Source: Candidatus Amesbacteria bacterium RBG_19FT_COMBO_48_16
Lineage (GTDB): Bacteria > Patescibacteriota > Microgenomatia > CAZETR01 > Amesbacteraceae
Reading direction: 5' to 3'
Assembly: GCA_001775555.1 (NCBI GenBank)
Contig: MEXE01000044.1
Location: 1 to 19,134, forward strand
DNA: 19,134 bases
Shown here piece after piece: positions 1-8,393 of this stretch. Both the position numbers and the translations under genes were made by a program. The notes under the pieces are model-generated. The model was not told the DNA's origin and did no database searches. It saw only the letters and a program-made list of their open reading frames with translations. How positions within the stretch are numbered: position 1 is the first letter of the stretch; every line of letters begins with the position of its first letter.

Positions 1-1
1 G

Positions 2-2767
2 TTTGTCGGTCCGGCGATTGAATCTCTCTACCCCCCGGTCATTTTTTACCTGGCGGTCTTTTCCGCCGTTTTCGGCAATTTCCTGTTTATTTACTACTAT
101 ATGCTGGGCTTGGCCAAACGCGGTTCCTGGGATCTGGTCAAATATGTCTATTTTATTCCCCTCTATTGGATCCTGATCAGCCTCGCCGGTGTCAAAGCCG
201 TATATCAGCTGGTTTTCAAGCCGCATTTCTGGGAAAAGACTCATCACGGCCTGCATTTAGGTAACCGCCCCCGTCCCGTATTGTCCATTTCCTGCCGCCT
301 GCCTGTTTGGCCCCGCTTGCCCGAGTTGAGCGGTGGTTTTGTTTTAGTTATTGCCGCGGCCCTGGCCAATTTTTTCAACTTTCTTTACAATGCCTATCTT
401 GGCCGCCATCTTAGTCTTGAAGACTTTGGCCTGATTGGTTTAATCGGCAGCATCTTTTACCTGTCTCAAATTCCCCTGGGGGCGCTATCCCGCACCGTCA
501 CTCACCGCAGTGCATATCTCTTTGGCCGATTCCGTACCCCTGCCCGCCAATTCTGGGCTGTCTGGCGCGGCAAATCATTAAGTTTAGCCTTAGGTCTAAC
601 TGTGATTTGGCTAATTTTCACTCCGGTCCTGTCCGCGTATTTTCAAACTACTTCCATTTTACCCCTGCTGCTTTTTACTCCTGTTTGGCTGGGTGGGACT
701 TTGTTGGCGGTCGACTCCGGTTTTCTCACGGGCAATCTCAAATTTTCCGTTTTGGCGGTCATGACTTTATCCGAAGCCGTAGCCAAATTTTTACTGGCGG
801 TGGGCCTGCACCGGCTGAGTAATCCGCAATTAGTTTTTGCCGCTCTGCCCGTATCCACTTTATTGGCCATGACTTTAGGTTTTTTGGCCGCCAAATCCAC
901 GACCGGTAAGCTTAAAATTATCCCTCAAAAAGTTGCTTACTTTCCCCGCAAATTCTTTGCCACCTCATTGGTCACCTCATTTTCCACCCTGGTCTTTTTG
1001 AGTCTGGATGTGATTTTGGCCAAACATTTCCTGCCTCCCCGGGAAGCTGGTTTATATGCCTTGTTGTCCTTGGTGGGCAAGATGGTATTTTTTGCCGGCA
1101 GTTTATTCAGCCAGTTTGTCAATCCTGTCACCAGCCACCACGAAGGTGCCGGTAAGAATTCCGCCTCGGTTTTTTATCTGCTTTTGTCTGCCGTAGCCGC
1201 TTCCAGTCTGGCGGCGGCAATTTTGTTAGGTCCTTTAGGCTTCTGGACTGTCCCCATTCTTTTAGGCAGCCGGTCTTTACTTATTCTTCCTTTCCTTACC
1301 CGTTACTGTCTGGCCATGGCCGGTTTTGCCGTGGCGGTAGCCTTGGTTAATTATCATCAGGCCCGCAGGCACTACGGCTTTTCCCTGTTAAGTTTAGGGT
1401 TTGTCCCCCTGCTCACGCTCGGGCTTTATTTTTTCCATACCGGATTAAACGGCTTTACCAACGTCCTTCTGGCTATTTCCGGACTGCATTTGGGCACTAT
1501 TTTGGTGGGCCACGGGATATACGGCCGGCGGGCCGAGCTGACCCCGATTGTCCGCGACTTTTGGAATTTGCTTTTCCGCTCCCCGATGCAGACCGAAGCG
1601 CCGGTAAGCGGGGTGCGGATTTTGATATTCAACTGGCGTGATACCCGCCATGTCTGGGCCGGCGGAGCAGAAGTGTATCTGCACGAACTGGCCCGCCGCT
1701 GGGTAGCCTCCGGCTGCCAGGTGACTCTCTTTTGCGGTAATGACCGTCTTCTTCCCCGCCGGGATACCATTGACGGAGTTCAGATCATCCGCCGCGGTGG
1801 TTTTTATACTGTCTATATCTGGGCGTTTTTATATTACATATTCAAATTTCGGGGTCGGTATGACATCATTATCGACAGTGCCAACGGCGTCCCCTTTTTC
1901 ACTCCCTTATTTTCCCGCCTGCCGAAATTTTTGCTTATCCACCACGTCCATCAGGATTACTTCCGCCGGCACGTCCCTTTTCCCATAAACTTTATCGCCG
2001 CTTTTGCCGAAAGCAAAATTGTACCGGCAGTATACAAAAACCAGCAGGTAATCACCGTTTCCCAGTCATCCAAGCGGGACATTATCAATCTCGGCTTCAG
2101 TGTTTCCCGGGATATCCGGATTATAAATCCCGGCATTGATTTGGATAATTTTACCCGCCTTTCACCCAAAACTTCCTACCCCTCATTTCTTTATTTGGGC
2201 CGTATCCGGCCTTACAAAAATCTGGATATAGCCATCAAAGCTTTTTCCCGCGTCCGCAAAAACTTTCCCGGGGCCCGCTTGAATATTGCCGGAGACGGGG
2301 AAGGGATTAAACCCCTCCGCCTCCTGTGCCGGGAGTTGGGTTTGGAGTCGGTGGTTTATTTTTTGGGTCGGGTTTCCGAAAGGGAAAAAATTCACCTTCT
2401 GTCCTCCAGTTGGGTCATGCTCCAGCCCTCTTCTTTTGAAGGTTGGGGAATTACGGTGATTGAGGCCAACGCCTGCGGTACTCCGGTTATTGCTTCAAAT
2501 GTCATCGGTTTACGGGACTCCATTCACGATGGCCAGACTGGCCTTTTAGTCCCGGATCAAAACGTCTCGGCTCTGGCCGCGTCTATGGAATTTCTTATCC
2601 GTCATTCGCAAGTCCGCTCTCTTCTTGCCAGCCAAGCCCGCATCTGGTCCCAAAATTTCGGGTGGAATGACATCGCCTCGATTTTTCTCAAGTCTATTAT
2701 TAACTCCGGTGAAATTCGGCCCCGTTCTGTTATTTCCGTTCGCCCCGCTTATGTATCGCACAACTAA
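2..2767 (+). CDS. GT2 tail - flippase - GT4 fusion protein (5' partial)
   Basis: The frame is open from the left edge, so the first ATG (101) is internal and the true start lies outside the window. Numbering from that ATG: residues 1-50 have two membrane segments and end in FKPHFWEKTHHGL, the typical C-terminus of membrane GT2 enzymes (W-x-KT-x-HG). Residues about 75-470 are a polytopic Wzx/MATE-like polysaccharide flippase. Residues about 500-880 are a GT-B fold GT4 with donor-side GGAEVY, NPGID, LGRIRPYKN and the E-x7-E motif EGWGITVIE (E780, E788). No stop separates the three parts. The protein could make a lipid-linked sugar, flip it and extend it, but this order of events is inferred. 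The next gene starts 17 nt before this stop, which indicates an operon. Assignment of the GT4 and flippase parts is firm; the GT2 part rests on its tail only. Confidence 0.88.
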   Translation, partial: FVGPAIESLYPPVIFYLAVFSAVFGNFLFIYYYMLGLAKRGSWDLVKYVYFIPLYWILISLAGVKAVYQLVFKPHFWEKTHHGLHLGNRPRPVLSISCRLPVWPRLPELSGGFVLVIAAALANFFNFLYNAYLGRHLSLEDFGLIGLIGSIFYLSQIPLGALSRTVTHRSAYLFGRFRTPARQFWAVWRGKSLSLALGLTVIWLIFTPVLSAYFQTTSILPLLLFTPVWLGGTLLAVDSGFLTGNLKFSVLAVMTLSEAVAKFLLAVGLHRLSNPQLVFAALPVSTLLAMTLGFLAAKSTTGKLKIIPQKVAYFPRKFFATSLVTSFSTLVFLSLDVILAKHFLPPREAGLYALLSLVGKMVFFAGSLFSQFVNPVTSHHEGAGKNSASVFYLLLSAVAASSLAAAILLGPLGFWTVPILLGSRSLLILPFLTRYCLAMAGFAVAVALVNYHQARRHYGFSLLSLGFVPLLTLGLYFFHTGLNGFTNVLLAISGLHLGTILVGHGIYGRRAELTPIVRDFWNLLFRSPMQTEAPVSGVRILIFNWRDTRHVWAGGAEVYLHELARRWVASGCQVTLFCGNDRLLPRRDTIDGVQIIRRGGFYTVYIWAFLYYIFKFRGRYDIIIDSANGVPFFTPLFSRLPKFLLIHHVHQDYFRRHVPFPINFIAAFAESKIVPAVYKNQQVITVSQSSKRDIINLGFSVSRDIRIINPGIDLDNFTRLSPKTSYPSFLYLGRIRPYKNLDIAIKAFSRVRKNFPGARLNIAGDGEGIKPLRLLCRELGLESVVYFLGRVSEREKIHLLSSSWVMLQPSSFEGWGITVIEANACGTPVIASNVIGLRDSIHDGQTGLLVPDQNVSALAASMEFLIRHSQVRSLLASQARIWSQNFGWNDIASIFLKSIINSGEIRPRSVISVRPAYVSHN

Positions 2768-3899
2768 ACTGGTTTTTCTGGATTTTGACGACCGGAAAAA
2801 TCACCTGCTGGGGGCAGGGCAAGCCAAAGCTACGTATGAAGTGGGGCGCCGTCTGGCCGCCAAGGGGTATGACATTACGGTTGTTTCCTCCCGCTTTCCC
2901 GGCAGTTACGATCGCCGGGAAGCAGGAATAAACTATCGCCACATCGGCTTGGGGACCCGCTATATTCGCCTCAACAACGCCGCCTACATTTTATGTGTTC
3001 CGTTTGTTATTTCCCGGCTTCGGGCGGATCTGGTTATCGAATGCTTTACCGCTCCCATCTCGACCCTCTTTACTCCGTTGTGGACCGGGACTCCGGTAGT
3101 GGCCGTCCCCAGCTCCTTTGAAGCCCGGAGATTTTCTCGTCTTTACCACCTTCCCTTCTTTCTGATCGAAAGACTGGGAATGCCTTTGTATCGTTACTTT
3201 CTTCCCTACACTCCGTACCAGGATCAAAAAATGAGGCAGGTTAATCCGCAGGTCACTTCGTCTATAGTCGGTCAGGGAGTAAATCCGGGAGACTTTCGCG
3301 TCACTTCCCGTACCCCCCGTCACCTGCTCTTCCTGGGCCGGCTGGATCTGGACCAAAAAGGCTTGGATTTACTGCTGACAGCTTTTGCCCGGGTGGCAAG
3401 TCGGCTCAAATTACCTCTGGTTATCGCCGGACACGGCCCGGATCGGGATCGGGTCTTGGCTCTTATTGCCAAACTAAGATTGGAAAAATCAGTCCGTTTG
3501 ACCGGTCCCGCTTACGGCCTGCAGAAAAAACGCCTGCTTTCCCGGAGTTTATTGGCAGTTATTCCCTCCCGTCACGAAGGTTTCTGCATTTTTGCCCTGG
3601 AAGCTCTGGCGGCCGGTGTGCCGGTCGTGGGCTTTGATATCCCGGGGCTGTCCTGGCTGAGCCCCGAAGTCAGCTTCAAATCCCCCGCTTACGATGTTGA
3701 GCTATTTGCCGACCAGCTTATTAATGCGGCCAAAAAAGCCGCAAATCCCCGTCTCAAAACCCGTTGCCGCAAGCTGGCCCGTAATTTTTCCTGGGACGAG
3801 GTAGCCAATAAATATCATTCCTTTTTCCAAACTGTCCTGGCTCCCCAGGCCGTTCCCTCTCCGATTCCCGGTTACTTGCTGCATTCTGCTAAAAAATGA
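2751..3899 (+). CDS. Glycosyltransferase family 4 (paralog A)
   Basis: A GT-B fold sugar transferase of 382 aa, expected to move a nucleotide-activated sugar onto a lipid-linked or polymer acceptor at the inner face of the membrane. The start at 2751 was chosen because the protein then opens with MYRTTKLVFLDFDDRKNHLL, a normal GT4 first strand. The longer frame from 2625 adds a segment that only overlaps the upstream gene. Visible motifs are LGRLDLDQKGLDLLL, the donor-site strand VIAGHGP, and E-x7-E in EGFCIFALE (E276, E284), followed by AAGVPVVGFD. It overlaps the upstream stop by 17 nt and the downstream start by 4 nt. It is clearly homologous along its length to the GT4 at 6475-7599, for example in the FFLIERLG and GLSW segments. 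Acceptor and sugar are unknown. Confidence 0.9.
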   Translation: MYRTTKLVFLDFDDRKNHLLGAGQAKATYEVGRRLAAKGYDITVVSSRFPGSYDRREAGINYRHIGLGTRYIRLNNAAYILCVPFVISRLRADLVIECFTAPISTLFTPLWTGTPVVAVPSSFEARRFSRLYHLPFFLIERLGMPLYRYFLPYTPYQDQKMRQVNPQVTSSIVGQGVNPGDFRVTSRTPRHLLFLGRLDLDQKGLDLLLTAFARVASRLKLPLVIAGHGPDRDRVLALIAKLRLEKSVRLTGPAYGLQKKRLLSRSLLAVIPSRHEGFCIFALEALAAGVPVVGFDIPGLSWLSPEVSFKSPAYDVELFADQLINAAKKAANPRLKTRCRKLARNFSWDEVANKYHSFFQTVLAPQAVPSPIPGYLLHSAKK

Positions 3900-4666
3900 C
3901 AGTCAAATCCAACATTTATCAAGCACTTTATCGTCTGGACTTATTTCTGCGCCGCCAGCCCGGGCCCCTGATTCTCAGCTATCACAGTTTGTCCGCCTCT
4001 GGTTGGAAATACGCGGTCCCTCTTGCCTGTTTCCAGGCTCATATTCGCCTCCTCTTGTCGACCGGTTGGAAGCCGGTCAGCCTCGGGGAGATTAACCGGT
4101 ACTATTCCCAAAAAGTATCTCTTCCCCGGCTTTGTTTTGCGGTTACTTTTGACGACGGATTCACCAGCGTTCTTCAGGCTGAAAAATTTCTTCACCGGTA
4201 TCGGATCCGTCCGGCTTTATTTGTCATTGCCGATCCGACCCGTCTCGAACCGGGCCAAATCAGCTCGTCTGAACCACGGCTTAACTGGGGTCAGATTCGT
4301 TCTCTTGCGCGGTCCGGCTGGGAAATCGGCTGCCACAGTCTCACCCACCCGGATTTCAGCCGCCTGACTACCCCGCAGTTGTCAAGGCAAACCCGTACAG
4401 CCAAAAAGCTCCTGGAAAAACAACTGGGCCGGACTGTACCCTATTTTGCATACCCCAAAGGCCGCTTCTCACCCGCTGCGGTCGTCGCTGTCAAAGCTTC
4501 GGGTTTCTCTTTAGGTCTGACCGTACAGCCGGATTATTTTAAATCCTCTTCCCACCCCTGGCTGCTTCCCCGCCTGGGGCTGGAAAATTGGGTCACTCCT
4601 GATTTGTTTCTGCCTTTTATATCGCCAGCCGCGGTTGGTTTGCGCCGCCTGAAAAGCCGATTATGA
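3896..4666 (+). CDS. Polysaccharide deacetylase (NodB/CE4 family)
   Basis: A 256-aa carbohydrate esterase 4 domain with no clear signal peptide. These enzymes remove N- or O-acetyl groups from sugars using a divalent metal. The catalytic/metal motif TFDDG (D86, D87) and the second motif HSLTH (H147, H151) are both present, as is the later FAYPKGRF segment (about 185-191). The key CE4 residues are therefore intact. The ATG overlaps the upstream stop by 4 nt (ATGA), and its own stop overlaps the next start by 4 nt. It sits in the middle of a glycosyltransferase operon, so it most likely edits a sugar of the same glycan. Lack of an export signal suggests action on a cytoplasmic or membrane-bound intermediate, or an unrecognised export route. 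Confidence 0.88.
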   Translation: MTVKSNIYQALYRLDLFLRRQPGPLILSYHSLSASGWKYAVPLACFQAHIRLLLSTGWKPVSLGEINRYYSQKVSLPRLCFAVTFDDGFTSVLQAEKFLHRYRIRPALFVIADPTRLEPGQISSSEPRLNWGQIRSLARSGWEIGCHSLTHPDFSRLTTPQLSRQTRTAKKLLEKQLGRTVPYFAYPKGRFSPAAVVAVKASGFSLGLTVQPDYFKSSSHPWLLPRLGLENWVTPDLFLPFISPAAVGLRRLKSRL

Positions 4667-5571
4667 TCCCTCGTCTCCCGAAAGTTATAGTCGCCATTCC
4701 GGCCTACAATGAAGCGGCCAATTTACCCTCGCTTCTGTCGGCTCTCCTGTCCCAGGCCCGGCCTAATTTTATCTTACTTGGTATCTGGGTGGTATCGGAC
4801 GGAAGTACGGACGACACGGTGGCGAAAGCCCAATCCTTTGGTCATCCCGTCAAGACTTTCGCTGGTCGTACCCGCCGGGGCAAATTTTATCGCTTCAATC
4901 AAATCGCGGCCCGGTTTAATGCCGATATCCTTATTCAAATCGACGCTGACGTTCTCATTACTTCAGACCTGACACTATCCCGGCTGGTCTCCCGGTTCCA
5001 AAAGCCTGCCCCCCCTGATCTGGTTTCAGCTTATCATCTGGCTCTGCCTCCGGTTACTGGGGTGGAAAAAGCGGCCTATTTTGGCTTTCGTGTCTGGGAT
5101 CACGCCCGCGTGTCGCTAGGGGAAAAAGCTCTGCGTTATTACTGCGAAGGAGGACTGCGGGCATTTTCAGCCCGGTTTATTCACCAGTTTCGCCTGCCTC
5201 CGTTTCCCACCAGTGAAGACTCCTACAGCTTTTATTATGCAGTCACCCGCGGTTTCAAAGTAGCTTTTGCTCCCGGAGTCCGGGTGTACATCAAACTTCC
5301 CTCGACTCTGGCTGATTATGTCAGGCAGATGACCCGGTTTCTTTCAGCCCCGGATCTGCTGGCGCGGTCATTTCCTGAATCTGTTCTTCGCCGCTATGAA
5401 GTTATTACCCCTTGGGTCAAAATCACATCTTTTTTTGCTGTCTTTATGGCCTCCCCGCTTATCGGTCTGTCCTATATTTATCTCCAGCTTATAGCCCGCA
5501 TAAATAAACTTTTTTACCGCCCTCGGGCAGCCTGGGACATTTCCCCATCCACCAAAACTGTTTCCCTTTAA
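4663..5571 (+). CDS. Glycosyltransferase family 2 (paralog 1)
   Basis: A GT-A fold glycosyltransferase of 302 aa. The N-terminal strand KVIVAIPAYNEAANLPSLL, the nucleotide-binding VVSDGSTDDT (D46) and the metal-binding DAD (D94, D96) are typical of GT2. ED (in TSEDSY) is the likely acceptor-site acid, and QMTRF corresponds to the Q-x-x-R-W motif of membrane GT2s. A hydrophobic stretch near the C-terminus (TSFFAVFMASPLIGLSYIYL) probably ties it to the membrane. The start overlaps the upstream stop by 4 nt, and the next gene begins 1 nt after its stop. The protein is a paralog of the next gene: both share the fold and end with WD-x-S-x-STK-x2-SL. The family assignment is firm; the sugar is unknown. 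Confidence 0.9.
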   Translation: MIPRLPKVIVAIPAYNEAANLPSLLSALLSQARPNFILLGIWVVSDGSTDDTVAKAQSFGHPVKTFAGRTRRGKFYRFNQIAARFNADILIQIDADVLITSDLTLSRLVSRFQKPAPPDLVSAYHLALPPVTGVEKAAYFGFRVWDHARVSLGEKALRYYCEGGLRAFSARFIHQFRLPPFPTSEDSYSFYYAVTRGFKVAFAPGVRVYIKLPSTLADYVRQMTRFLSAPDLLARSFPESVLRRYEVITPWVKITSFFAVFMASPLIGLSYIYLQLIARINKLFYRPRAAWDISPSTKTVSL

Positions 5572-5572
5572 C

Positions 5573-6478
5573 ATGGCCAAGCAGTCTCTTACCATCGGTA
5601 TTCCGGCCTACAACGAGGCAGGCAATTTATCCCGTCTGCTTCCGGCCCTGTTATCCCAACACCACACCCGATATTATCTGCAGCGCATCCTGGTAGTATC
5701 CGACGGCAGCAGCGACCGGACAGTGTCAGAAGTCAGATCCTTTAATCACCCTCTCCTGACAGTTGTGGCCGGACGCCGTCGGCTGGGCAAACCCGCGCGG
5801 GTTAATCAGATTTTCTCCCACTCTTCATCGGATATAGTGGCGATTATCGACGCCGATGTCCTTCCCGGCTCCAGCTCCACACTGGACTTACTGACCGCTC
5901 CCTTCGCTTCCGGTTCCGGTGCGCATTTTACCTCCGGGCACGCAATACCTTTCCCGCCTGCCAACCTGATTCAGACTGCCGCATTTGCCGGAGCCCGCAT
6001 TTGGGATTTGGCGGTCAAGCAGACGCCCAAATCTCAAGTTTATCGCTGTGTTGGCCAGATCCGCGCCTTTTCCCGCCCTATGTACCGGCAGCTGCGCTTT
6101 CCGGATTCAAGTTCCGAGGATGTCTACCCATACCTTTTTGCCGTAGGCCGCCACTTTAAGTTCCGGTCCTGTCCCCGGGCAGTTGTTTATTTTCATCTCC
6201 CCGGGTCCGTCACTGATTATCTCCGGCAGCAGACCCGTTACCTGCGCTCCCGGTTCGTTCACTCTTCGCGTTTCGGCTCCGACTTGGTTAACAAGTATTT
6301 CGTTGTCAATACCGCCGCAAAACTCCGGGCTCTTGCCGTTTACTTCCTCCGCCATCCGCTGGCCTCCGGTCTGTATTTGGGGTTGGCAATCCTATCCCAT
6401 CTATCTCTTTTTGCTTCGCCTCCGGATACTACCAGTTTATGGGATATGTCTGTATCCACCAAAAAACTTTCCCTATGA
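5573..6478 (+). CDS. Glycosyltransferase family 2 (paralog 2)
   Basis: A 301-aa GT2 with IGIPAYNEAGNLSRLL, VVSDGSSDRT (D44), metal-binding DAD (D93, D95), the acid pair in SSEDVYPYL and RQQTRYL as the Q-x-x-R-W equivalent. A membrane stretch near the C-terminus is followed by WDMSVSTKKLSL, nearly the same tail as in the upstream paralog. The ATG is 1 nt after the upstream stop, and its stop overlaps the next start by 4 nt, so translation is probably coupled. Divergence from its neighbour is large enough to suggest an old tandem duplication with different donor or acceptor use. The shared short C-terminal tail is not a standard GT2 feature and may be a protein contact. Confidence 0.9.
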   Translation: MAKQSLTIGIPAYNEAGNLSRLLPALLSQHHTRYYLQRILVVSDGSSDRTVSEVRSFNHPLLTVVAGRRRLGKPARVNQIFSHSSSDIVAIIDADVLPGSSSTLDLLTAPFASGSGAHFTSGHAIPFPPANLIQTAAFAGARIWDLAVKQTPKSQVYRCVGQIRAFSRPMYRQLRFPDSSSEDVYPYLFAVGRHFKFRSCPRAVVYFHLPGSVTDYLRQQTRYLRSRFVHSSRFGSDLVNKYFVVNTAAKLRALAVYFLRHPLASGLYLGLAILSHLSLFASPPDTTSLWDMSVSTKKLSL

Positions 6479-7599
6479 ACCCCAAACCTGTTCTCATCAT
6501 CTCCAACTACGACGATATTCATAATCCGTACTACGCCGGAGGCGGAGCCGTCCTAACCAGTTTTATCGCCTCTTCCCTGGCCTCAAAATTCCGGGTGACC
6601 GTTATTACCGGCCGGTATCCGGGAAGTCACGATCAGGTTGTATCTGAAGTCACTTACCGCCGCATCGGCCTGAAATTTGGCGGCCCAAAATTAGGCCAAA
6701 TAGTCTATCATCTTCTTTTGCCTTTTTATGCCCTGACCTTAAGTTACGACCTTTGGGTGGAAAGTTTCACTCCTCCGATTTCTACCTCTTTCCTGCCTTT
6801 GTTTACCCGTCGCCCCGTAATAGGCTGGGTCCATTCATTAACCGGTGAGGATATGACCCGCAAGTACAAACTGCCTTTCATTCTCATCGAGAGGTTGGGT
6901 CTCAAATTTTACCGCCGGGTGATTGTCCCTACCGCCTTTCTCTGTGCCAAAATCACCCGGATAAATCCCGCAGTCACCGCTGTCGTGATACCTCACGGCA
7001 TTCCCCGCCGCCAAGTCACAGCCCTCGCGTCCCGGGTCAAACCGCGCCATCTTCTCTATGTAGGCCGGATTGCCTATTATGAAAAAGGCCTGGACCTGTT
7101 GCTTGAAGCTTATACCCGGATTCCGCTCTCCGTTCGGGTCCCCTTAGTCATCGCCGGCGGCGGGCCGGCTTCGGAAATTCGCCGTCTGAAAGCCCATGTT
7201 AGCCGCCTGCGTCTGGATTCTGCCGTCAGGTTGGTGGGTGTTGTCACCCCCGCCCGGCGCCGCCGGCTGTTAAACAGCAGTTACGCTCTGGCTTTCCCCT
7301 CCCGCTTTGAGACTTTCGGCCTGGTAGCTTTAGAAACTTTTGCCGCTGGTATCCCGGTGGTTGCGTTTGATCTCCCCGGTTTGTCCTGGATTCCGTCTGA
7401 CTGCGCCCTAAAAGCCCCCGCCTTTTCTGTTTCAGCTTTTTCTCTTCACCTCACCCGGTTGATTTCCGAAGCTCGTCTGCGGTCTGCTCTCGCCGGGCGC
7501 GGGAAACGCTTGTCTTCCCGTTTTATCCTCGAAGAACTTCCCGCCAAATATCAAGCTGTCTTAAATCAGATTTTGTCTTCACAAAAAATTTCTCGTTAA
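6475..7599 (+). CDS. Glycosyltransferase family 4 (paralog B)
   Basis: A 374-aa GT4. The start at 6475 was chosen because it gives MNPKPVLIISNYDD, a proper first strand, and makes the usual 4-nt ATGA overlap with the upstream stop. The alternative ATG at 6439 lies inside the upstream gene. Motifs include YYAGGGAVLTSFI near the N-terminus, VGRIAYYEKGLDLLLEAY, VIAGGGP, and E-x7-E in ETFGLVALE (E279, E287). It resembles the GT4 at 2751-3899 throughout, with the same FxLIERLG and GLSW blocks. Its last 77 bp are antisense to the 3' end of the PIG-L deacetylase gene. It is the last gene of the operon, and no intrinsic terminator is visible between the two convergent genes. Confidence 0.9.
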   Translation: MNPKPVLIISNYDDIHNPYYAGGGAVLTSFIASSLASKFRVTVITGRYPGSHDQVVSEVTYRRIGLKFGGPKLGQIVYHLLLPFYALTLSYDLWVESFTPPISTSFLPLFTRRPVIGWVHSLTGEDMTRKYKLPFILIERLGLKFYRRVIVPTAFLCAKITRINPAVTAVVIPHGIPRRQVTALASRVKPRHLLYVGRIAYYEKGLDLLLEAYTRIPLSVRVPLVIAGGGPASEIRRLKAHVSRLRLDSAVRLVGVVTPARRRRLLNSSYALAFPSRFETFGLVALETFAAGIPVVAFDLPGLSWIPSDCALKAPAFSVSAFSLHLTRLISEARLRSALAGRGKRLSSRFILEELPAKYQAVLNQILSSQKISR

Positions 7600-8326
7600 C
7601 TTTAGGAATGATCAGCCCGGGAAACATATTGCCGGCCTGGCTGGTATACCCGGCAATCATTTTCCGTTTTAGTTTCCAGTCCGGTTTAATTATCATCCTT
7701 TTTCGTCCCGGTTCACGGGTTTGGGTATGGATCAGGCTATACGGAAAGTCCGACCAGAGGATGACTTCCGGCCAGATTTTTTCACACACCTGCCTTACCA
7801 GGCAGTGATCCACGTGTCTGCCCACCCCGGCGCAGGTAAATACCAGCGGTTTAGAGTTCCTCTCAAAAATCTCCGCTAATTTTTCTGCCAGGGATATCCG
7901 CAATTCGCTATCCTCGTTGGCTACTCTGCCCGACAGCACAAACAGGTCGTAGATAGGATAAATATGAGTCAGTTCCGGTACGATCTTCCCCAGCCGGTTT
8001 AACCATCGGGGTAAATCCGGTTTTTGTCGCCACAAAGCGTCCGGGTAACCCAGGTGTCTGGTGTTTACCCCAAAGCTGCCCAGGACTTGTTTGTCCTCCC
8101 GCCGCCTCTGGGCAAAAAAATCTTCTGCCCGGGAAAACTTGGCCAGTTTGACAAACCGTTTAGCCGAGGCAGTCTTAGCCGGTCCGGGGACTTGGGTGAA
8201 CACTGTCACCACCTCAACCGGTATAATTTTAGCCAGTCGGGTGATCAGCCCTCCGGCCGAAAGAACCGCATCATCCAGGTGCGGGGAGACAAATATGGCC
8301 GTCTGAGTGGATTTTTCAGCTGTCAT
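7523..8326 (-). CDS. PIG-L family (LmbE-like) deacetylase
   Basis: A 267-aa zinc-dependent amidohydrolase of the PIG-L/LmbE/MshB family, which removes acetyl groups from N-acetylglucosamine-containing or similar small conjugates. The first metal motif is SPHLDDAVLSAGG (H16, D18, D19); the second is GRHVDHCLVR (H171, H174). No signal peptide is seen, so it is likely cytoplasmic. It is the only gene of this strand between two + strand operons. Its 3' end overlaps the end of the convergent GT4 gene by 77 bp, so its last 25 residues are encoded antisense to that gene. With the CE4 enzyme it makes two different deacetylases in one glycan locus, which suggests that free amino sugars are part of the product. 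Substrate is inferred from context only. Confidence 0.9.
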   Translation of the reverse strand: MTAEKSTQTAIFVSPHLDDAVLSAGGLITRLAKIIPVEVVTVFTQVPGPAKTASAKRFVKLAKFSRAEDFFAQRRREDKQVLGSFGVNTRHLGYPDALWRQKPDLPRWLNRLGKIVPELTHIYPIYDLFVLSGRVANEDSELRISLAEKLAEIFERNSKPLVFTCAGVGRHVDHCLVRQVCEKIWPEVILWSDFPYSLIHTQTREPGRKRMIIKPDWKLKRKMIAGYTSQAGNMFPGLIIPKVNEKFFVKTKSDLRQLDIWREVLRG

Positions 8327-8393
8327 TAGTTATAATATCCCATATTATACACCATTTTAGCCTTCCGGTTATAAAAAAGCATATCTCATAGCA
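8327..8393. promoter_or_regulatory. Divergent intergenic promoter region
   Basis: This AT-rich 67-bp gap lies between the - strand PIG-L gene and the + strand membrane-protein operon. A perfect - strand TATAAT sits at 8344-8349 and would give a leader of roughly 10 nt for the deacetylase, but no good -35 box precedes it. On the + strand, TATTAT (8343-8348) lies 17 bp after CTGTCA (8320-8325), a weak pair that would serve the gene at 8394. The two -10 boxes overlap. No Shine-Dalgarno sequence is seen before either start. Promoter calls in such AT-rich gaps are uncertain. Confidence 0.4.

Noticed and set aside
101..103. ATG as the start of the left-edge gene
   Set aside because: The frame is open to the window edge and codes for membrane segments of the GT2 tail before this ATG, so it is an internal methionine.
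2625..2750. Longer start for the GT4 at 2751
   Set aside because: The extra 42 residues lie inside the upstream GT4 coding sequence in another frame and do not look like a GT4 N-terminus.
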